Assembly: GCA_002395235.1 (NCBI GenBank)
Contig: DGWK01000032.1
Location: 156,863-220,862 of the forward strand
Origin: Lachnospiraceae bacterium UBA4260
GTDB lineage: Bacteria > Bacillota > Clostridia > Lachnospirales > Lachnospiraceae
DNA length: 64,000 nucleotides
Reading direction: 5' to 3'
The notes under the pieces are model-generated. The model had not been told where the DNA came from, did no database searches, and saw only the letters and a list, made by a program, of their open reading frames with translations. Shown piece by piece: positions 17,218 through 26,238 of this stretch. A program made the position numbers and the translations under genes. Position 1 is the first letter of the stretch, and each line of letters opens with the position of its first letter.

Positions 17218-18042
17218 TCAGCGGAAGAGGGTCATCACGTCCTCATAATCCGCCTGTGAAATCCTCATCACTACTCCGGGATAATTGTCCATGCTCACAT
17301 AAGTATTCTCATAGAAAGTGATCGTATCTACTTTGCCGTTCTCCCTGGTCAGAAAGACGTAGTAAACAGGGTCTCCTGTTTTGGCCATCAGAGAAGGAAC
17401 GGGCTTTCCGTTATCAAACGCCCTTGACAGAATCTCTTCGCCTTCCGGCGTGTACTCCGGAACTGTAGTGCTCTTTCCTTCAGCCTGATCCTCCGCCGAG
17501 ATATACTCGAGAGAGACATAGTCGCCCTTTTTGTCGCCCATGAGATCAACGGCTTGCTTTTCGCCGTCCGGCGAACCGGCTTCTGCGGCAATATTCCCTG
17601 CAGCTTTCGTTCCGGAATCAGCCTCGGTTCCCTCTGCGCTCTGCGCCTCTTCGGGCGCCTCATTTTTCCGGTCTTCCTCCTGCATGACTGCGCCGGCTTC
17701 CGTCTCCCGATCGCCGGCATCCGCAGCAGAGCCTTCCGCCTCCCCGTCGGCGTCCTCCGCAGCAGCCTCACTGACTAAAGCGTTCTCTTCCTGCGCGCCG
17801 TCCGCCTCCTGGGATACCAGCTGGCTGCCCTTTGTGCCGTTCGTGCCCCGTGTTCCTATTAAATCTCTCGCCATGAGCAGTATGAAAACAGCTGCTGCCG
17901 TAGAGAGCGCGATGACCGCAAACCGATACAAACTGTTTTGCTCGCGCTTCCTCCTCGTTCCGGAGCGCACTCTCCGCTCACTTCTCGCGATCAGCTCCTC
18001 GTCGAGTTCCCCCATCGCTTCGAACAGATCCTCCGCCTTCAT
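17218..18042 (-). CDS. Putative membrane anti-sigma factor
   Basis: 274 residues with a short acidic cytoplasmic N-terminus (LFEAMGELDEELIARSE), a basic stretch, one membrane helix at about 41-60 (YRFAVIALSTAAAVFILLMA) and a long acidic Ala/Glu/Asp-rich outside linker (70-165). A C-terminal folded part of about 100 residues (VPEYTPEGEEILSRAF; MDNYPGVVMRIS) follows. The start codon overlaps the sigma-factor stop by 4 bp (ATGA), the usual sigma/anti-sigma layout. No zinc-finger anti-sigma motif is seen, so the role rests on topology and context. Confidence 0.7.
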   Translation of the reverse strand: MKAEDLFEAMGELDEELIARSERRVRSGTRRKREQNSLYRFAVIALSTAAAVFILLMARDLIGTRGTNGTKGSQLVSQEADGAQEENALVSEAAAEDADGEAEGSAADAGDRETEAGAVMQEEDRKNEAPEEAQSAEGTEADSGTKAAGNIAAEAGSPDGEKQAVDLMGDKKGDYVSLEYISAEDQAEGKSTTVPEYTPEGEEILSRAFDNGKPVPSLMAKTGDPVYYVFLTRENGKVDTITFYENTYVSMDNYPGVVMRISQADYEDVMTLFR

Positions 18043-18605
18043 TCTATAAATCCCCCCTCTGTAAGATACTTGCGAAGCTTCTTTCTCGTCCTGCTCAGGA
18101 TCACGGTGACGTTGTTCTCCGTCATATGATACCTCTTCGCGATGTCAGAAATCTCCTCGGCAAAAAAGTACCTCCTGATAAACAGATCTCCCTCCCTCTC
18201 GGGCAGCTCCCCGACAAACCGGTTGATCGCTTCTTTCAGTTCCGAGGCCGCGTAAAGCGCCTCTCCGTTCCACTTTCCGGACAGGTCCGCGCACTCCGCC
18301 AGCTCATCGAGCACAGCTTCCATTGCTCCGCCGCCGCGCTTGGAGGCAGACCTTGCCCTGTACCGGTCAAAAGCCAGATTTCTCGCTATTTTAGCCAGAA
18401 AAGCGCGCAGAACGGACGGTCTTTGCGGCGGCATTGATTTCCACGCGCGAAGCCACGTGTCGTTTACGCACTCCCGGGAGTCCTCGTGGTCGCCCAGTAC
18501 ATTGTACGCAACTGTATGACAATATTTCCCATATTTGTGATCCGTCTCTTCGATGGCGCGTTCGTCCCTCTTCCAGTACAGATCGATGATTTCGGTATCT
18601 TCCAT
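18039..18605 (-). CDS. ECF-type RNA polymerase sigma factor
   Basis: 188 residues. Region 2 is seen as HTVAYNVLGDHEDSRECVNDTW and LAKIARNLAFDRYRA; region 4 as LPEREGDLFIRRYFFAEEIS followed by an HTH with MTENNVTVILSRTRKKLR. It directs RNA polymerase to a small regulon, held by the coupled membrane protein downstream. The start MEDTEIID has AAAGGGA upstream; a TTG six codons earlier is unlikely. A small inverted repeat (18624-18645) precedes the gene. Confidence 0.93.
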   Translation of the reverse strand: MEDTEIIDLYWKRDERAIEETDHKYGKYCHTVAYNVLGDHEDSRECVNDTWLRAWKSMPPQRPSVLRAFLAKIARNLAFDRYRARSASKRGGGAMEAVLDELAECADLSGKWNGEALYAASELKEAINRFVGELPEREGDLFIRRYFFAEEISDIAKRYHMTENNVTVILSRTRKKLRKYLTEGGFIE

Positions 18606-18691
18606 GGATTTTCCCTTTTGCAAGCGGCTTGAATGAACCGCTTATACTCCTAATGACGGTCCTGATCGGAGAACCTTACATTGTTTTCTGC

Positions 18692-18757
18692 TTTTTGTAA
18701 TTATTCAGCCCCCGGAAAAGATCATGATAAGGGCCGGGGAGCTCACTCCTCAGAACA
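18692..18757. repeat. Gene-end repeat, copy 2
   Basis: TTTTTGTAATTATTCAGC followed by CCCCGGAAAAGATCA, ATAAG, CGGGGAGCT and CTC blocks in the same order as 15787-15855. It reads into the last 8 bp of the deaminase-like gene. On the minus strand it is GGGGGCTGAATAATTACAAAAAG, with a GC-rich arm followed by a T-poor AT block, so a terminator role is possible. Confidence 0.6.
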
Positions 18758-21206
18758 GTCTAACATATCCGCCCAGCGAATCCGCTTTAATTTTCAGCGC
18801 CTTGCACCGGCTGTTCACATAGATGGCGCAAGGATACTTGCTGTTCTTGGCCTCCTGGATCATATTGGCGCCCGCTATGTTGCCGTCAAACGCCACCAGC
18901 GTCGACGGCCGCCGCTTGAAGATCTCATACGCGAAGCTCTTGTAAGTGCCCATGGGCACCGGCTCGATCGAAACCCGGATGCCCGCGCCGCTCCTTGCGA
19001 GCTTCTTGTACTCCCCTTCCGTGATCATAGACGGAACTATGGCAAAAATCTGAAAGCGCCCGGCGTTTTTCTCCACCAGGTACTGTTCGTAGCCGCGCAG
19101 CGTGTGCCCGACCACAAAGAAAGTCTTCTCCGGGTCTTCTCTCTCAAGCAGCGCATCGATCCGCCTTTTATTCTCTTTCGTCATCCTCACTTTGTGGTTG
19201 TCGTGGCTGAAGCTCCCTCCGACGATCACGATCGGCTTTTTGTCCGCCGGCATCTCGCAGATCCGGTCCGCCAGCACTTCTGCCGCCCTCAGCGACCTCT
19301 TTCCGATCAGCGAGATGTGCTCGGGAATCGGATCCGAGGCCTGCTTTTCCTTCTCGTAGGCCGCTTTCTTATCTTCAAAAGTCTGCAGGCTCCTCGAAAG
19401 GACCCTGTCCTCGCACTCTCTCATTCTGTGCATCTCTTCATCGCTCAGGCCCAGCATTTTCTCCAGGGAGAGCTGCTCATCGATGGAATCGCTGCCGTAG
19501 AGCGCCGCTCCGTCCGTCCCCTGCACGCATCCGATCCCGCTGGCCAGATAACGCCTGAGCGGATGGTTTTTCATGCCGCTCAGGTTGTTGAGCCGCACAT
19601 TCGAGGTGATCTGGAACTCCAGCACCGCGCCGCTCTCCTTAAGCGCCTCGATCAGCGCTTTACCCTTGGCGTGGCGCAGGTCCGGCGTGTAGAGTCCGTG
19701 CCCGATCCTCACATAAGGCATCTCCTCTCCCGGCTCCAGCGCCTCCCGGATGCATTTCAGGCTGTTGGCAATATTATCGCGCAGGCCGTCGTTCTCGCCC
19801 GCGTGTATCCTGAGCACAAATCCCGGGTTCTTCTGCGCGATCCGGACCAGCTCATGGATCACCGGCGCGATATCCCTGATATCATTGAGCTCTTCTCCGA
19901 TAATGTCGCTGCCCGCCACGTAAGGGTCCGCGGCAATGCTCTGCAGCGTCTCCAGATTCTCCCTGAAATAGTCTCCCGTCTCCACCTGATCCTTCACGAT
20001 GGTCAGAGGGATCCGTCGGATGGCCGCCAGAAACCGCAGCAGAACTCCCGTCTCCTCAGTGATGGCCGGCATGACGGCGTGTACCTGCTCCAGCATCGCA
20101 GGGGCGCCCTCTTTTTTGACAAGGGTCGTGTCCGAGATCTCCGCGTAGCACACCCCTTGCCTCGCGTAGCTGCGGGCCACCCACAGCAGCTTGTCCTGAA
20201 AGAGCGTATTGTTCTTGTAAGCCGGATTCTCCCGATCCTTCAGGATCTGCAGCACAGCTCTGCGGATGTCCGCGTCCGGGATCTGCGCGATCTTGTCCGG
20301 CGCGGGCTCCACGAAATCTTCCGCCTTCTGCCCCTTTGTAAAGACATATCTGTACAGATACACCTTCTCAAGATTTGTAAACACCGCCTGCCCGTCCTTC
20401 AAAATAGCGAGCGACCTTCTGATCCTCGGAATATTGTAGGCGGCGTCCTCCGGATCATTCAATATCAGATCGGCAAAATTCAGAAACGTATTGTCATCGA
20501 TCCTTCTCGTCAGATACTTTCCCTGCAGGCCGCAGTCTTTCTGGGCCTCTGCGGACTTCTCCCTGCGCTCGGCCAGCTTCGCCTTCTGCTTCTCGGACAC
20601 CTTAAGCCCCAGTTTCTTGATGTAATAGAGCGGATACCGGATCTGATGGCAGATCCCCAGCGCGATCAGAAGATCCGGGTGCAGGTTCGCGTTCATATGC
20701 GTGTGCAGATCCGTGCGGAACTTGTTCTCGCTTCTTATATAAGTCTTCACGATCGTGCGCTTTTCATCCAGCCTGTAGTCCTTGGTCTGGCTCATCAGAG
20801 TCTTGGAAATCGCCGGAATATGCGCCTTGGTCTCGATCCGCCCGTCCGGATAAATATTGGCGACCTTGGTGTCCCCCAGCCTGAAAATATAGACCAGCTT
20901 GTTATACCCGTCTATATAGCTGGGCACCACTCCCCTTATTACCAGAAGTCCGTCCTTCCCTTCCGACAGCGGCAGGTCGCACAGTGCGGCAAGGTTGCGG
21001 ATCAGGTTTCCCGTGCCGTGGTTGGGCGTAGACAGGATGAAGTGCATGGGGGCGGGTTCGCCGGCTGGGGCGGCCTCTCCGGGTGCGGCGGCTGCGAGCG
21101 CTGCCTCAGCGTCGCCTTCCATATACAGATCAACAATTATATCTTTCTCTTTGTCGAGATAAAAACGCTGAAATCTTTTCACAGATGATGTTTCCCTTCT
21201 GCTCAT
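18750..21206 (-). CDS. Large adenosine-deaminase-like protein with extra domains
   Basis: An 818-residue soluble protein. Residues 1-160 are a beta-rich extension with an Ala/Gly/Pro linker at 34-54. Residues 165-600 form a metal-dependent deaminase barrel: HTH at 168-170, HAGEND at 468-473, IGHG at 501-504 and GTDG at 563-566. Known adenosine and AMP deaminases carry TDD there, so the second Asp is Gly here. The barrel has an insertion rich in charged residues (200-300). Residues 630-818 look like a separate Rossmann-type domain (KPIVIVGGSFSHDNHKVR; FFVVGHTLRGYEQYL; LVAFDGNIAGANMI). I read it as a deaminase or related amidohydrolase acting on a nucleoside or nucleotide, with a nucleotide-binding domain; activity is unproven. 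The start is MSRRETSSVK, see the promoter entry. Confidence 0.8.
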   Translation of the reverse strand: MSRRETSSVKRFQRFYLDKEKDIIVDLYMEGDAEAALAAAAPGEAAPAGEPAPMHFILSTPNHGTGNLIRNLAALCDLPLSEGKDGLLVIRGVVPSYIDGYNKLVYIFRLGDTKVANIYPDGRIETKAHIPAISKTLMSQTKDYRLDEKRTIVKTYIRSENKFRTDLHTHMNANLHPDLLIALGICHQIRYPLYYIKKLGLKVSEKQKAKLAERREKSAEAQKDCGLQGKYLTRRIDDNTFLNFADLILNDPEDAAYNIPRIRRSLAILKDGQAVFTNLEKVYLYRYVFTKGQKAEDFVEPAPDKIAQIPDADIRRAVLQILKDRENPAYKNNTLFQDKLLWVARSYARQGVCYAEISDTTLVKKEGAPAMLEQVHAVMPAITEETGVLLRFLAAIRRIPLTIVKDQVETGDYFRENLETLQSIAADPYVAGSDIIGEELNDIRDIAPVIHELVRIAQKNPGFVLRIHAGENDGLRDNIANSLKCIREALEPGEEMPYVRIGHGLYTPDLRHAKGKALIEALKESGAVLEFQITSNVRLNNLSGMKNHPLRRYLASGIGCVQGTDGAALYGSDSIDEQLSLEKMLGLSDEEMHRMRECEDRVLSRSLQTFEDKKAAYEKEKQASDPIPEHISLIGKRSLRAAEVLADRICEMPADKKPIVIVGGSFSHDNHKVRMTKENKRRIDALLEREDPEKTFFVVGHTLRGYEQYLVEKNAGRFQIFAIVPSMITEGEYKKLARSGAGIRVSIEPVPMGTYKSFAYEIFKRRPSTLVAFDGNIAGANMIQEAKNSKYPCAIYVNSRCKALKIKADSLGGYVRLF

Positions 21207-21215
21207 ATTTTCTGT

Positions 21216-21221
21216 ATTATA
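21216..21221 (-). promoter_or_regulatory. -10 box just before the deaminase-like gene
   Basis: TATAAT with only 9 bp between it and the ATG at 21206. Transcription would start about 3 nt before the ATG, so the message would be leaderless or nearly so. There is no Shine-Dalgarno sequence. The -35 is weak. If translation starts further inside, MEGDAEAA (residue 29) is the next Met. Confidence 0.5.
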
Positions 21222-21351
21222 GCAGAAATCGAGTCGAAATATGCCGTCGTTAGTCACAGACAGGAAATCAAAAGGAGCGCCCCCCATCGGCCGGCTTGAT
21301 CAGCACGGCAAATGGAGGCCGCTCCCTTATTTCTGGCAAATCTGGTGCAAC

Positions 21352-23016
21352 TCACTCTTTATAAATCACATACGCCTCATAGGGCTCCAGAATCCCATCC
21401 AGATACTTGTCGTTGTCCAGGTTCCGGATCAGGACCTTTGCCTCGCGGAACTCTTCGTCGGGCATGTACTCTCTCTCATGCTCCGAGAAATTGCAGACGA
21501 CCAGAAGCTTCTTACCATCCAGCTCTCTGGTATATACGAAGAGATCCGGATCTTCAGGCTCGAGAAGATCGTAATGTCCGTATACGATAATATCGCAGCT
21601 GTGGCGCAGTTCGATCAGCTTCTTATAGTAGTTGAATACAGAATCTTCACGAACCACCTGCTCCGCCGCATTGATCTTTACATAATTGGGGTTCACGGCA
21701 AGCCAGGGCTTTCCGGTCGTAAAGCCGGCATTAGGTGAATCATCCCACTGCATGGGCGTGCGGGCGTTGTCACGGCTCTTGTTCGCGATCTTGGGAAAGA
21801 TCTCCGAGGGCGCCCAGCCCATTTTCTCCGTCAGCTCATAGTAGGCGTTGATGGACTCCAGGTCATTGAAATCCTTCACCGACCTGAAGGGATAGTTGGT
21901 CATGCCGAGCTCTTCCCCCTGGTAAACGTAAGGCGTCCCCTGCATCATGTGCAGGCAGGTCGCGATACATTTGGCCGAGCGCTCGCGGTACTCGTCGGAA
22001 GGGTTCCCCAGGCGGTTGACAACGCGAGGCTGGTCATGGTTGCAGAAGAAAAGGCTGTTCCAGGCGACCCCGTCGAGGCCCTTCTGCCACTTGGTCAGGT
22101 TCTCCTTGAGGGGAACAAGAGGCATTTTCCTTGTAGACCACTTAAACTGTGCGTCACCGTCGAGACCGACATGCTCGAATTGGAACACCATGTTCAGCTC
22201 AGTGCCCTCACTGTTCGCGTACTTTTTGGCCTCCTCCAGTGTGACGCAGGCAGTCTCACCGACTGTCATGATGTCGTATTTTGAGAGGACTTCGCGGTTC
22301 ATTTCCTGAAGGTACTCGTGAACATGAGCCCCGTTGGCAGTGCAGCCGCAGTCACCGTACAGATCGTTCATGAGCGGCGCGTCGGGCAGCCCCTCCGGCT
22401 TGGAGATCAGGCTGATGACGTCCATTCGGAATCCGTCGATGCCCTTCTCGCACCAGCGGGTCATCATATCGAATACATCCTTTCTCACCGCAGGGTTGTC
22501 CCAGTTGAGGTCGGGCTGCTTGGGGGAGAACAGATGCAGATAGTACATGTCCGTAGTCTCGTCGTACTTCCATGCGGAGCCGGAGAACCATGAGCCCCAG
22601 TTGTTGGGCTCTTTGCCGTCCCTGCCTTCCCGCCAGAAATAGTAGTCCCTCTTGGGATTGTCCTTAGAGGAGCGGCTCTCGATAAACCATTTGTGCTCGT
22701 CGGAGGTGTGGTTGACGACCAGGTCCATCACTATTTTAATCCCGCGCTCGTGGGCTGCCGCCAGCATCCGGTCAAAATCCTCCATCGTCCCGAACTCGTC
22801 CATGATCGCCTCGTAATCGCTGATGTCATATCCATTGTCGTCGTTGGGCGATTTATAAACGGGAGAGAGCCAGATGACATCGATCCCCAGGTTCTTAAGG
22901 TAATCCAGTTTGGAGGTGATCCCGTTCAGGTCTCCGATTCCGTCACCGTTACTGTCAGCGAAACTGCGGGGATAGATCTGATAAATAACACTTTCTTTCC
23001 ACCAGGTCTTTTTCAT
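21352..23016 (-). CDS. malL: GH13 oligo-1,6-glucosidase / alpha-glucosidase
   Basis: 554 residues, cytoplasmic, no signal peptide. Catalytic residues: nucleophile D199 (GFRMDVI), acid/base E254 (TVGETA) and D328 (CNHDQPR). The QPDLNWDNP block is typical of subfamily GH13_31. The residue after the nucleophile is Val, which in the family marks alpha-1,6 specificity (isomaltose-type), where Thr or Ala marks alpha-1,4. It would cut branched oligosaccharides imported by the nearby ABC system. The start has AAGGAGAT 6 nt upstream and lies 24 bp after malQ. Confidence 0.94.
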   Translation of the reverse strand: MKKTWWKESVIYQIYPRSFADSNGDGIGDLNGITSKLDYLKNLGIDVIWLSPVYKSPNDDNGYDISDYEAIMDEFGTMEDFDRMLAAAHERGIKIVMDLVVNHTSDEHKWFIESRSSKDNPKRDYYFWREGRDGKEPNNWGSWFSGSAWKYDETTDMYYLHLFSPKQPDLNWDNPAVRKDVFDMMTRWCEKGIDGFRMDVISLISKPEGLPDAPLMNDLYGDCGCTANGAHVHEYLQEMNREVLSKYDIMTVGETACVTLEEAKKYANSEGTELNMVFQFEHVGLDGDAQFKWSTRKMPLVPLKENLTKWQKGLDGVAWNSLFFCNHDQPRVVNRLGNPSDEYRERSAKCIATCLHMMQGTPYVYQGEELGMTNYPFRSVKDFNDLESINAYYELTEKMGWAPSEIFPKIANKSRDNARTPMQWDDSPNAGFTTGKPWLAVNPNYVKINAAEQVVREDSVFNYYKKLIELRHSCDIIVYGHYDLLEPEDPDLFVYTRELDGKKLLVVCNFSEHEREYMPDEEFREAKVLIRNLDNDKYLDGILEPYEAYVIYKE

Positions 23017-23039
23017 AAGTATCTCCTTTTCAAAACACC

Positions 23040-24533
23040 TTACTCCGGAATTCTTCCGTACAACGCCGTCAGATCCGCGATCCGGCCGGCCAGAGCGCCG
23101 TTCAGATCTTTTTTGTTTACTCTCCACTTCCAATTTGCGCCGTTGGTAGAGGGCTGATTGATCCTGGCGCTGTTATCCAGCCCCAGATAATCCTGGATCG
23201 GGATGATACAGTAATCCGCCACGGAAGAAAAAGCGGCAATGATCATCTTCTCCACGATCTCCTGCGGATCCTTGGTCCGGACGTCCAGATATTCGATAAC
23301 CTGTTTTCTCTCGACGGGCAGAATGCTGTCGATCCAGCCTCGCAGAGTCTCGTTGTCGTGCGTCCCTGTGTAGACGACACAGTTATTCTTGTAGCGAAAA
23401 GGCAGGTATTCCATTGCACCCGAGGAGTCTCTGGAGTCGAACGCGAACTCCAGCACCTTCATGTTCGGGAATCCCGTGTCGCGCACCAGTTGGCGCACTG
23501 TCTCGGTAACGTACCCCAGATCCTCCGCGATGATCGGAGTCTCTCCCAGTGCGGCCTTTATCGCGTCAAACAGATCTGTGCCGGGTCCCTTTTCCCAGTG
23601 TCCGGAAGCTGCTGTATCCGACTCCGCAGGGATGGCAAAATATTCATCAAATCCGCGAAAATGGTCGATCCGGATGACATCGTACAGCTCCTTGCACTTG
23701 GCAATGCGGCGGATCCACCAGTCGTAACCGGTCTCTTTATGTTTTGCCCAGTTGTATAGAGGATTTCCCCACACCTGCCCTGTAGCGGAGAACCCATCCG
23801 GAGGCACGCCCGCGATCATGCGGATGCGGCCCCTCTCATCGAGCTGGAAAAGTTCCCTGTGTGCCCAGAAATCCGAGCTGTCCGCGGAGACGTAGATCGG
23901 GATGTCTCCGATGATGGAAATTCCCTGTCCGTTGGCATAGTCCTTGAGTTTCTTCCACTGCCTTGCAAATTCAAACTGCAGATATTCATAAAAGCCGATG
24001 TCGTCCTGAAGCTTTTCCGACCACTCTTTCACTGCATCGGCTTTATAGTCGCGGATTTTCGGCTCCCACCCGCTCAGGCCGGCGCCGGCGTGCGCTTTTT
24101 TGACCGACATGAAGAGAGCGTAGTCGCGCAGCCAGAATTCGTTTTCTTTCCGGAAATCGGCAAATTCCTGTGTATCCCCGTGTCTGCTTCTGAGATACGC
24201 CTTCTTCAGAAGGCCCCAGCGCCCCTCGTAGAGCTTTCCGTAGTCCACTTCCCTTCCGTCGCCGAAGTCCACCTCGTCACATTCCTTTTCGGTGAGCAGT
24301 CCCTGCGCGATCAGTTCCTCGAGACTGATCAGGTAAGGATTCCCGGCAAAGGTAGAGAAAGACTGATAAGGTGAATCCCCGTAGCCGGTAGGCCCGAGAG
24401 GCAGAATCTGCCAGTAGGTCTGTCTGGCTTCCACGAGAAAATCCACAAACTTATACGCTTCCTCCGAAAAGCAGCCGATCCCGTATTTGCCGGGCAGACT
24501 GAAAATCGGAAACAGAATTCCGCTTGTACGCAT
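23040..24533 (-). CDS. malQ: 4-alpha-glucanotransferase (amylomaltase)
   Basis: 497 residues, GH77. Visible: RTSGILFPIFSLPGKYGIG, LPLGPTGYGDSPYQSFS, nucleophile in VIRIDHFRGFDEYFAIP, acid Glu in IIAEDLGYVTETV, and GTHDNETLRGW. It moves glucan segments between maltodextrins. ATG with AAGGAGG 6 nt upstream. It is preceded by the DUF624 gene (19 bp) and followed by malL; the three form one unit. Confidence 0.96.
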   Translation of the reverse strand: MRTSGILFPIFSLPGKYGIGCFSEEAYKFVDFLVEARQTYWQILPLGPTGYGDSPYQSFSTFAGNPYLISLEELIAQGLLTEKECDEVDFGDGREVDYGKLYEGRWGLLKKAYLRSRHGDTQEFADFRKENEFWLRDYALFMSVKKAHAGAGLSGWEPKIRDYKADAVKEWSEKLQDDIGFYEYLQFEFARQWKKLKDYANGQGISIIGDIPIYVSADSSDFWAHRELFQLDERGRIRMIAGVPPDGFSATGQVWGNPLYNWAKHKETGYDWWIRRIAKCKELYDVIRIDHFRGFDEYFAIPAESDTAASGHWEKGPGTDLFDAIKAALGETPIIAEDLGYVTETVRQLVRDTGFPNMKVLEFAFDSRDSSGAMEYLPFRYKNNCVVYTGTHDNETLRGWIDSILPVERKQVIEYLDVRTKDPQEIVEKMIIAAFSSVADYCIIPIQDYLGLDNSARINQPSTNGANWKWRVNKKDLNGALAGRIADLTALYGRIPE

Positions 24534-24552
24534 AACTCCTCCTTGTTGAAAC

Positions 24553-25227
24553 TTACTTTTCATTTTCCTCTGTATCATCCTCCGGAAGGACCCAGGGCCT
24601 GTCCTCGTCCTCTCTCTTCCCGATCATCTTTTCAAATACCGGCATGTAAAGCAGCGCATTAAAATAGGCCGGCAGCGAGAATCCGAGCAGAAAGAACAGC
24701 GGCATAAGCCTGGATACATTCGCGAAAAGGTACGGAATCGCCACCGTGATGGCAGCCATCAGAATCGTCCGCGGCAAATAGGCCGTGGCCAGGATCGCCG
24801 CATTTTTAAACACAGCGCCCGTGGAGTACACGAACCTCGCTGTCAGAGGGATCGCGTACACATAGATCGCCGTCACCGCGAAGGCTCCCACATAGATCGG
24901 GATCAGCATCGCGCGGGGAAGGCCGAGCTGCCCGCTTTCGATGATCCGCTGGTCCGCGTACAGAAACACCGCGGCCGCCAGAAGGATCAGCCAAACCGGC
25001 GTGGCGTTTCTGAGGTTTTCCTTAAACCTCTTCCAAAACTCAGAGGCAATCCCGCCGCCCCTCTCCTCGATCATCTCCATGATCACATAGTGCATGGCCG
25101 CAAGAGAGGCGCCCGCCGTCACGATCGGGATGCAGAAGATCATTGTCAAAATATTGAGAAACACCAGCGTGCTCAGATCGCTGATCGCGCGCATCACCGG
25201 TCCTTCCTGTCCGAACAGATTCCTCAT
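24553..25227 (-). CDS. DUF624 (YesL-like) membrane protein
   Basis: 224 residues, five or six membrane helices. The N-terminus (MRNLFGQEGPVMRAISDLSTL, then LNILTMIFCIPIVTAGAS) and FWKRFKENLRNAT are family marks. YesL-type proteins are encoded with MalFG-type sugar ABC permeases and their job is not established. I took the internal ATG at 25227, where the family begins; its RBS is weak. It follows a terminator 54 bp upstream, so it may have its own promoter or depend on readthrough. Confidence 0.82.
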   Translation of the reverse strand: MRNLFGQEGPVMRAISDLSTLVFLNILTMIFCIPIVTAGASLAAMHYVIMEMIEERGGGIASEFWKRFKENLRNATPVWLILLAAAVFLYADQRIIESGQLGLPRAMLIPIYVGAFAVTAIYVYAIPLTARFVYSTGAVFKNAAILATAYLPRTILMAAITVAIPYLFANVSRLMPLFFLLGFSLPAYFNALLYMPVFEKMIGKREDEDRPWVLPEDDTEENEK

Positions 25228-25280
25228 ATGTCTTTTAACCTTACTATCGCAATACTTTGCCCCTGCGACCGGGGCTTTTC

Positions 25281-25320
25281 TAAAAAAGAGGCTGTACCCT
25301 GTTTCGGCACAGCCTCTCTC
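25281..25320 (-). terminator. Terminator after the sugar permease genes
   Basis: AGAGGCTGT...ACAGCCTCT with a TTTTTTA run on the minus strand (25282-25288). It lies 46 bp past the second permease stop. Confidence 0.85.
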
Positions 25321-25365
25321 ATACATTTCAATGAATTCGCATACCCGGTACAGGCACAAAAGGCA

Positions 25366-26238
25366 TCAGCCCTTGACCGCGCCTTCGACCATGCCGTTCA
25401 TGATCTGCTTCTGCCCGATCAGGAAGACGACAACCATGGGGATGATCGCCAAAAGGGCTGCCGTCAGGATCAGATCCCACTGTTTGACGTAGGAGCCGAC
25501 GAAAGCCTGAACTGCCACGGGCAGGGTCTTGACCTTGCCGTTCTGGCCCAGCATCAGCGAAGGAAGCAGATAGTCGTTCCAGATCCACATACCGTTCAGG
25601 ATCGTGACTGTCGTGATGACGGGAGTCAGCAGCGGAAGGATGATCTTGAAGAAGGTTCCCTCCGGTGAGCATCCGTCAATAGCCGCCGCTTCTTCAAGGT
25701 CATACGGTACGCCCTTGATGAAACCGGTCAGGATGAATACAGTCATGGCTCCGCCGAATCCGCAGTATGCGAATACGATGCCGGGGATCGACTGCAGCAT
25801 GCTGATGCCGATGAACTTGCCGACATCTCTGAACGTGGAGATCAGGGGCAGCATGACGACCTGGAAAGGGATGATCATGGACGCGATGAATACCATGTAG
25901 ATCACAGTGGCCCAGGTGGTCTTGTTGTTGCGGCTGATGACCCATGCGGCCATGGCGCCGAGAACTGCCAGCAGCACCAGCGAGATGATCGTGATGACCG
26001 CACTTGTCCCGAAAGCATACCAGAACTGGAAGTTCGAGTTGTTGATAACAGCGTTCAGGTTCTTGATCAGCTGTCCGAAGGACGCTCCCTTAAACGCTAC
26101 GGGGCTCTCAACGATGGAAGCCTGCGCTTTGAAGGAGTTGAGCACTACCAGGAAGAACGGGAACAGGACGTACAGGGCGATGATGACACCGACGCCTGTC
26201 AGAATATAGGATTTTGTTCTTTTTTCCTTTCCTACCAT
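25366..26238 (-). CDS. Carbohydrate ABC transporter permease, MalG type
   Basis: 290 residues, six membrane helices. The EAA loop is YDLEEAAAIDGCSPEGTFFK, which contacts the ATPase. N-terminal IALYVLFPFFLVVLNSFK is standard for the family. The ATG overlaps the upstream permease stop by one base (TAATG). No ATP-binding subunit is encoded here, so a shared MsmX-type ATPase elsewhere is inferred. Confidence 0.95.
   Translation of the reverse strand: MVGKEKRTKSYILTGVGVIIALYVLFPFFLVVLNSFKAQASIVESPVAFKGASFGQLIKNLNAVINNSNFQFWYAFGTSAVITIISLVLLAVLGAMAAWVISRNNKTTWATVIYMVFIASMIIPFQVVMLPLISTFRDVGKFIGISMLQSIPGIVFAYCGFGGAMTVFILTGFIKGVPYDLEEAAAIDGCSPEGTFFKIILPLLTPVITTVTILNGMWIWNDYLLPSLMLGQNGKVKTLPVAVQAFVGSYVKQWDLILTAALLAIIPMVVVFLIGQKQIMNGMVEGAVKG

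Noticed and set aside
18681..21188. 835-residue open frame antisense to the deaminase-like gene
   Set aside because: Shadow of a real gene; composition is Arg/His/Leu-rich as expected for reverse complements.
18750..21206. RADAR RdrB
   Set aside because: No RdrA-type ATPase beside it and a sigma/anti-sigma operon and sugar genes as neighbours; similarity could not be verified.
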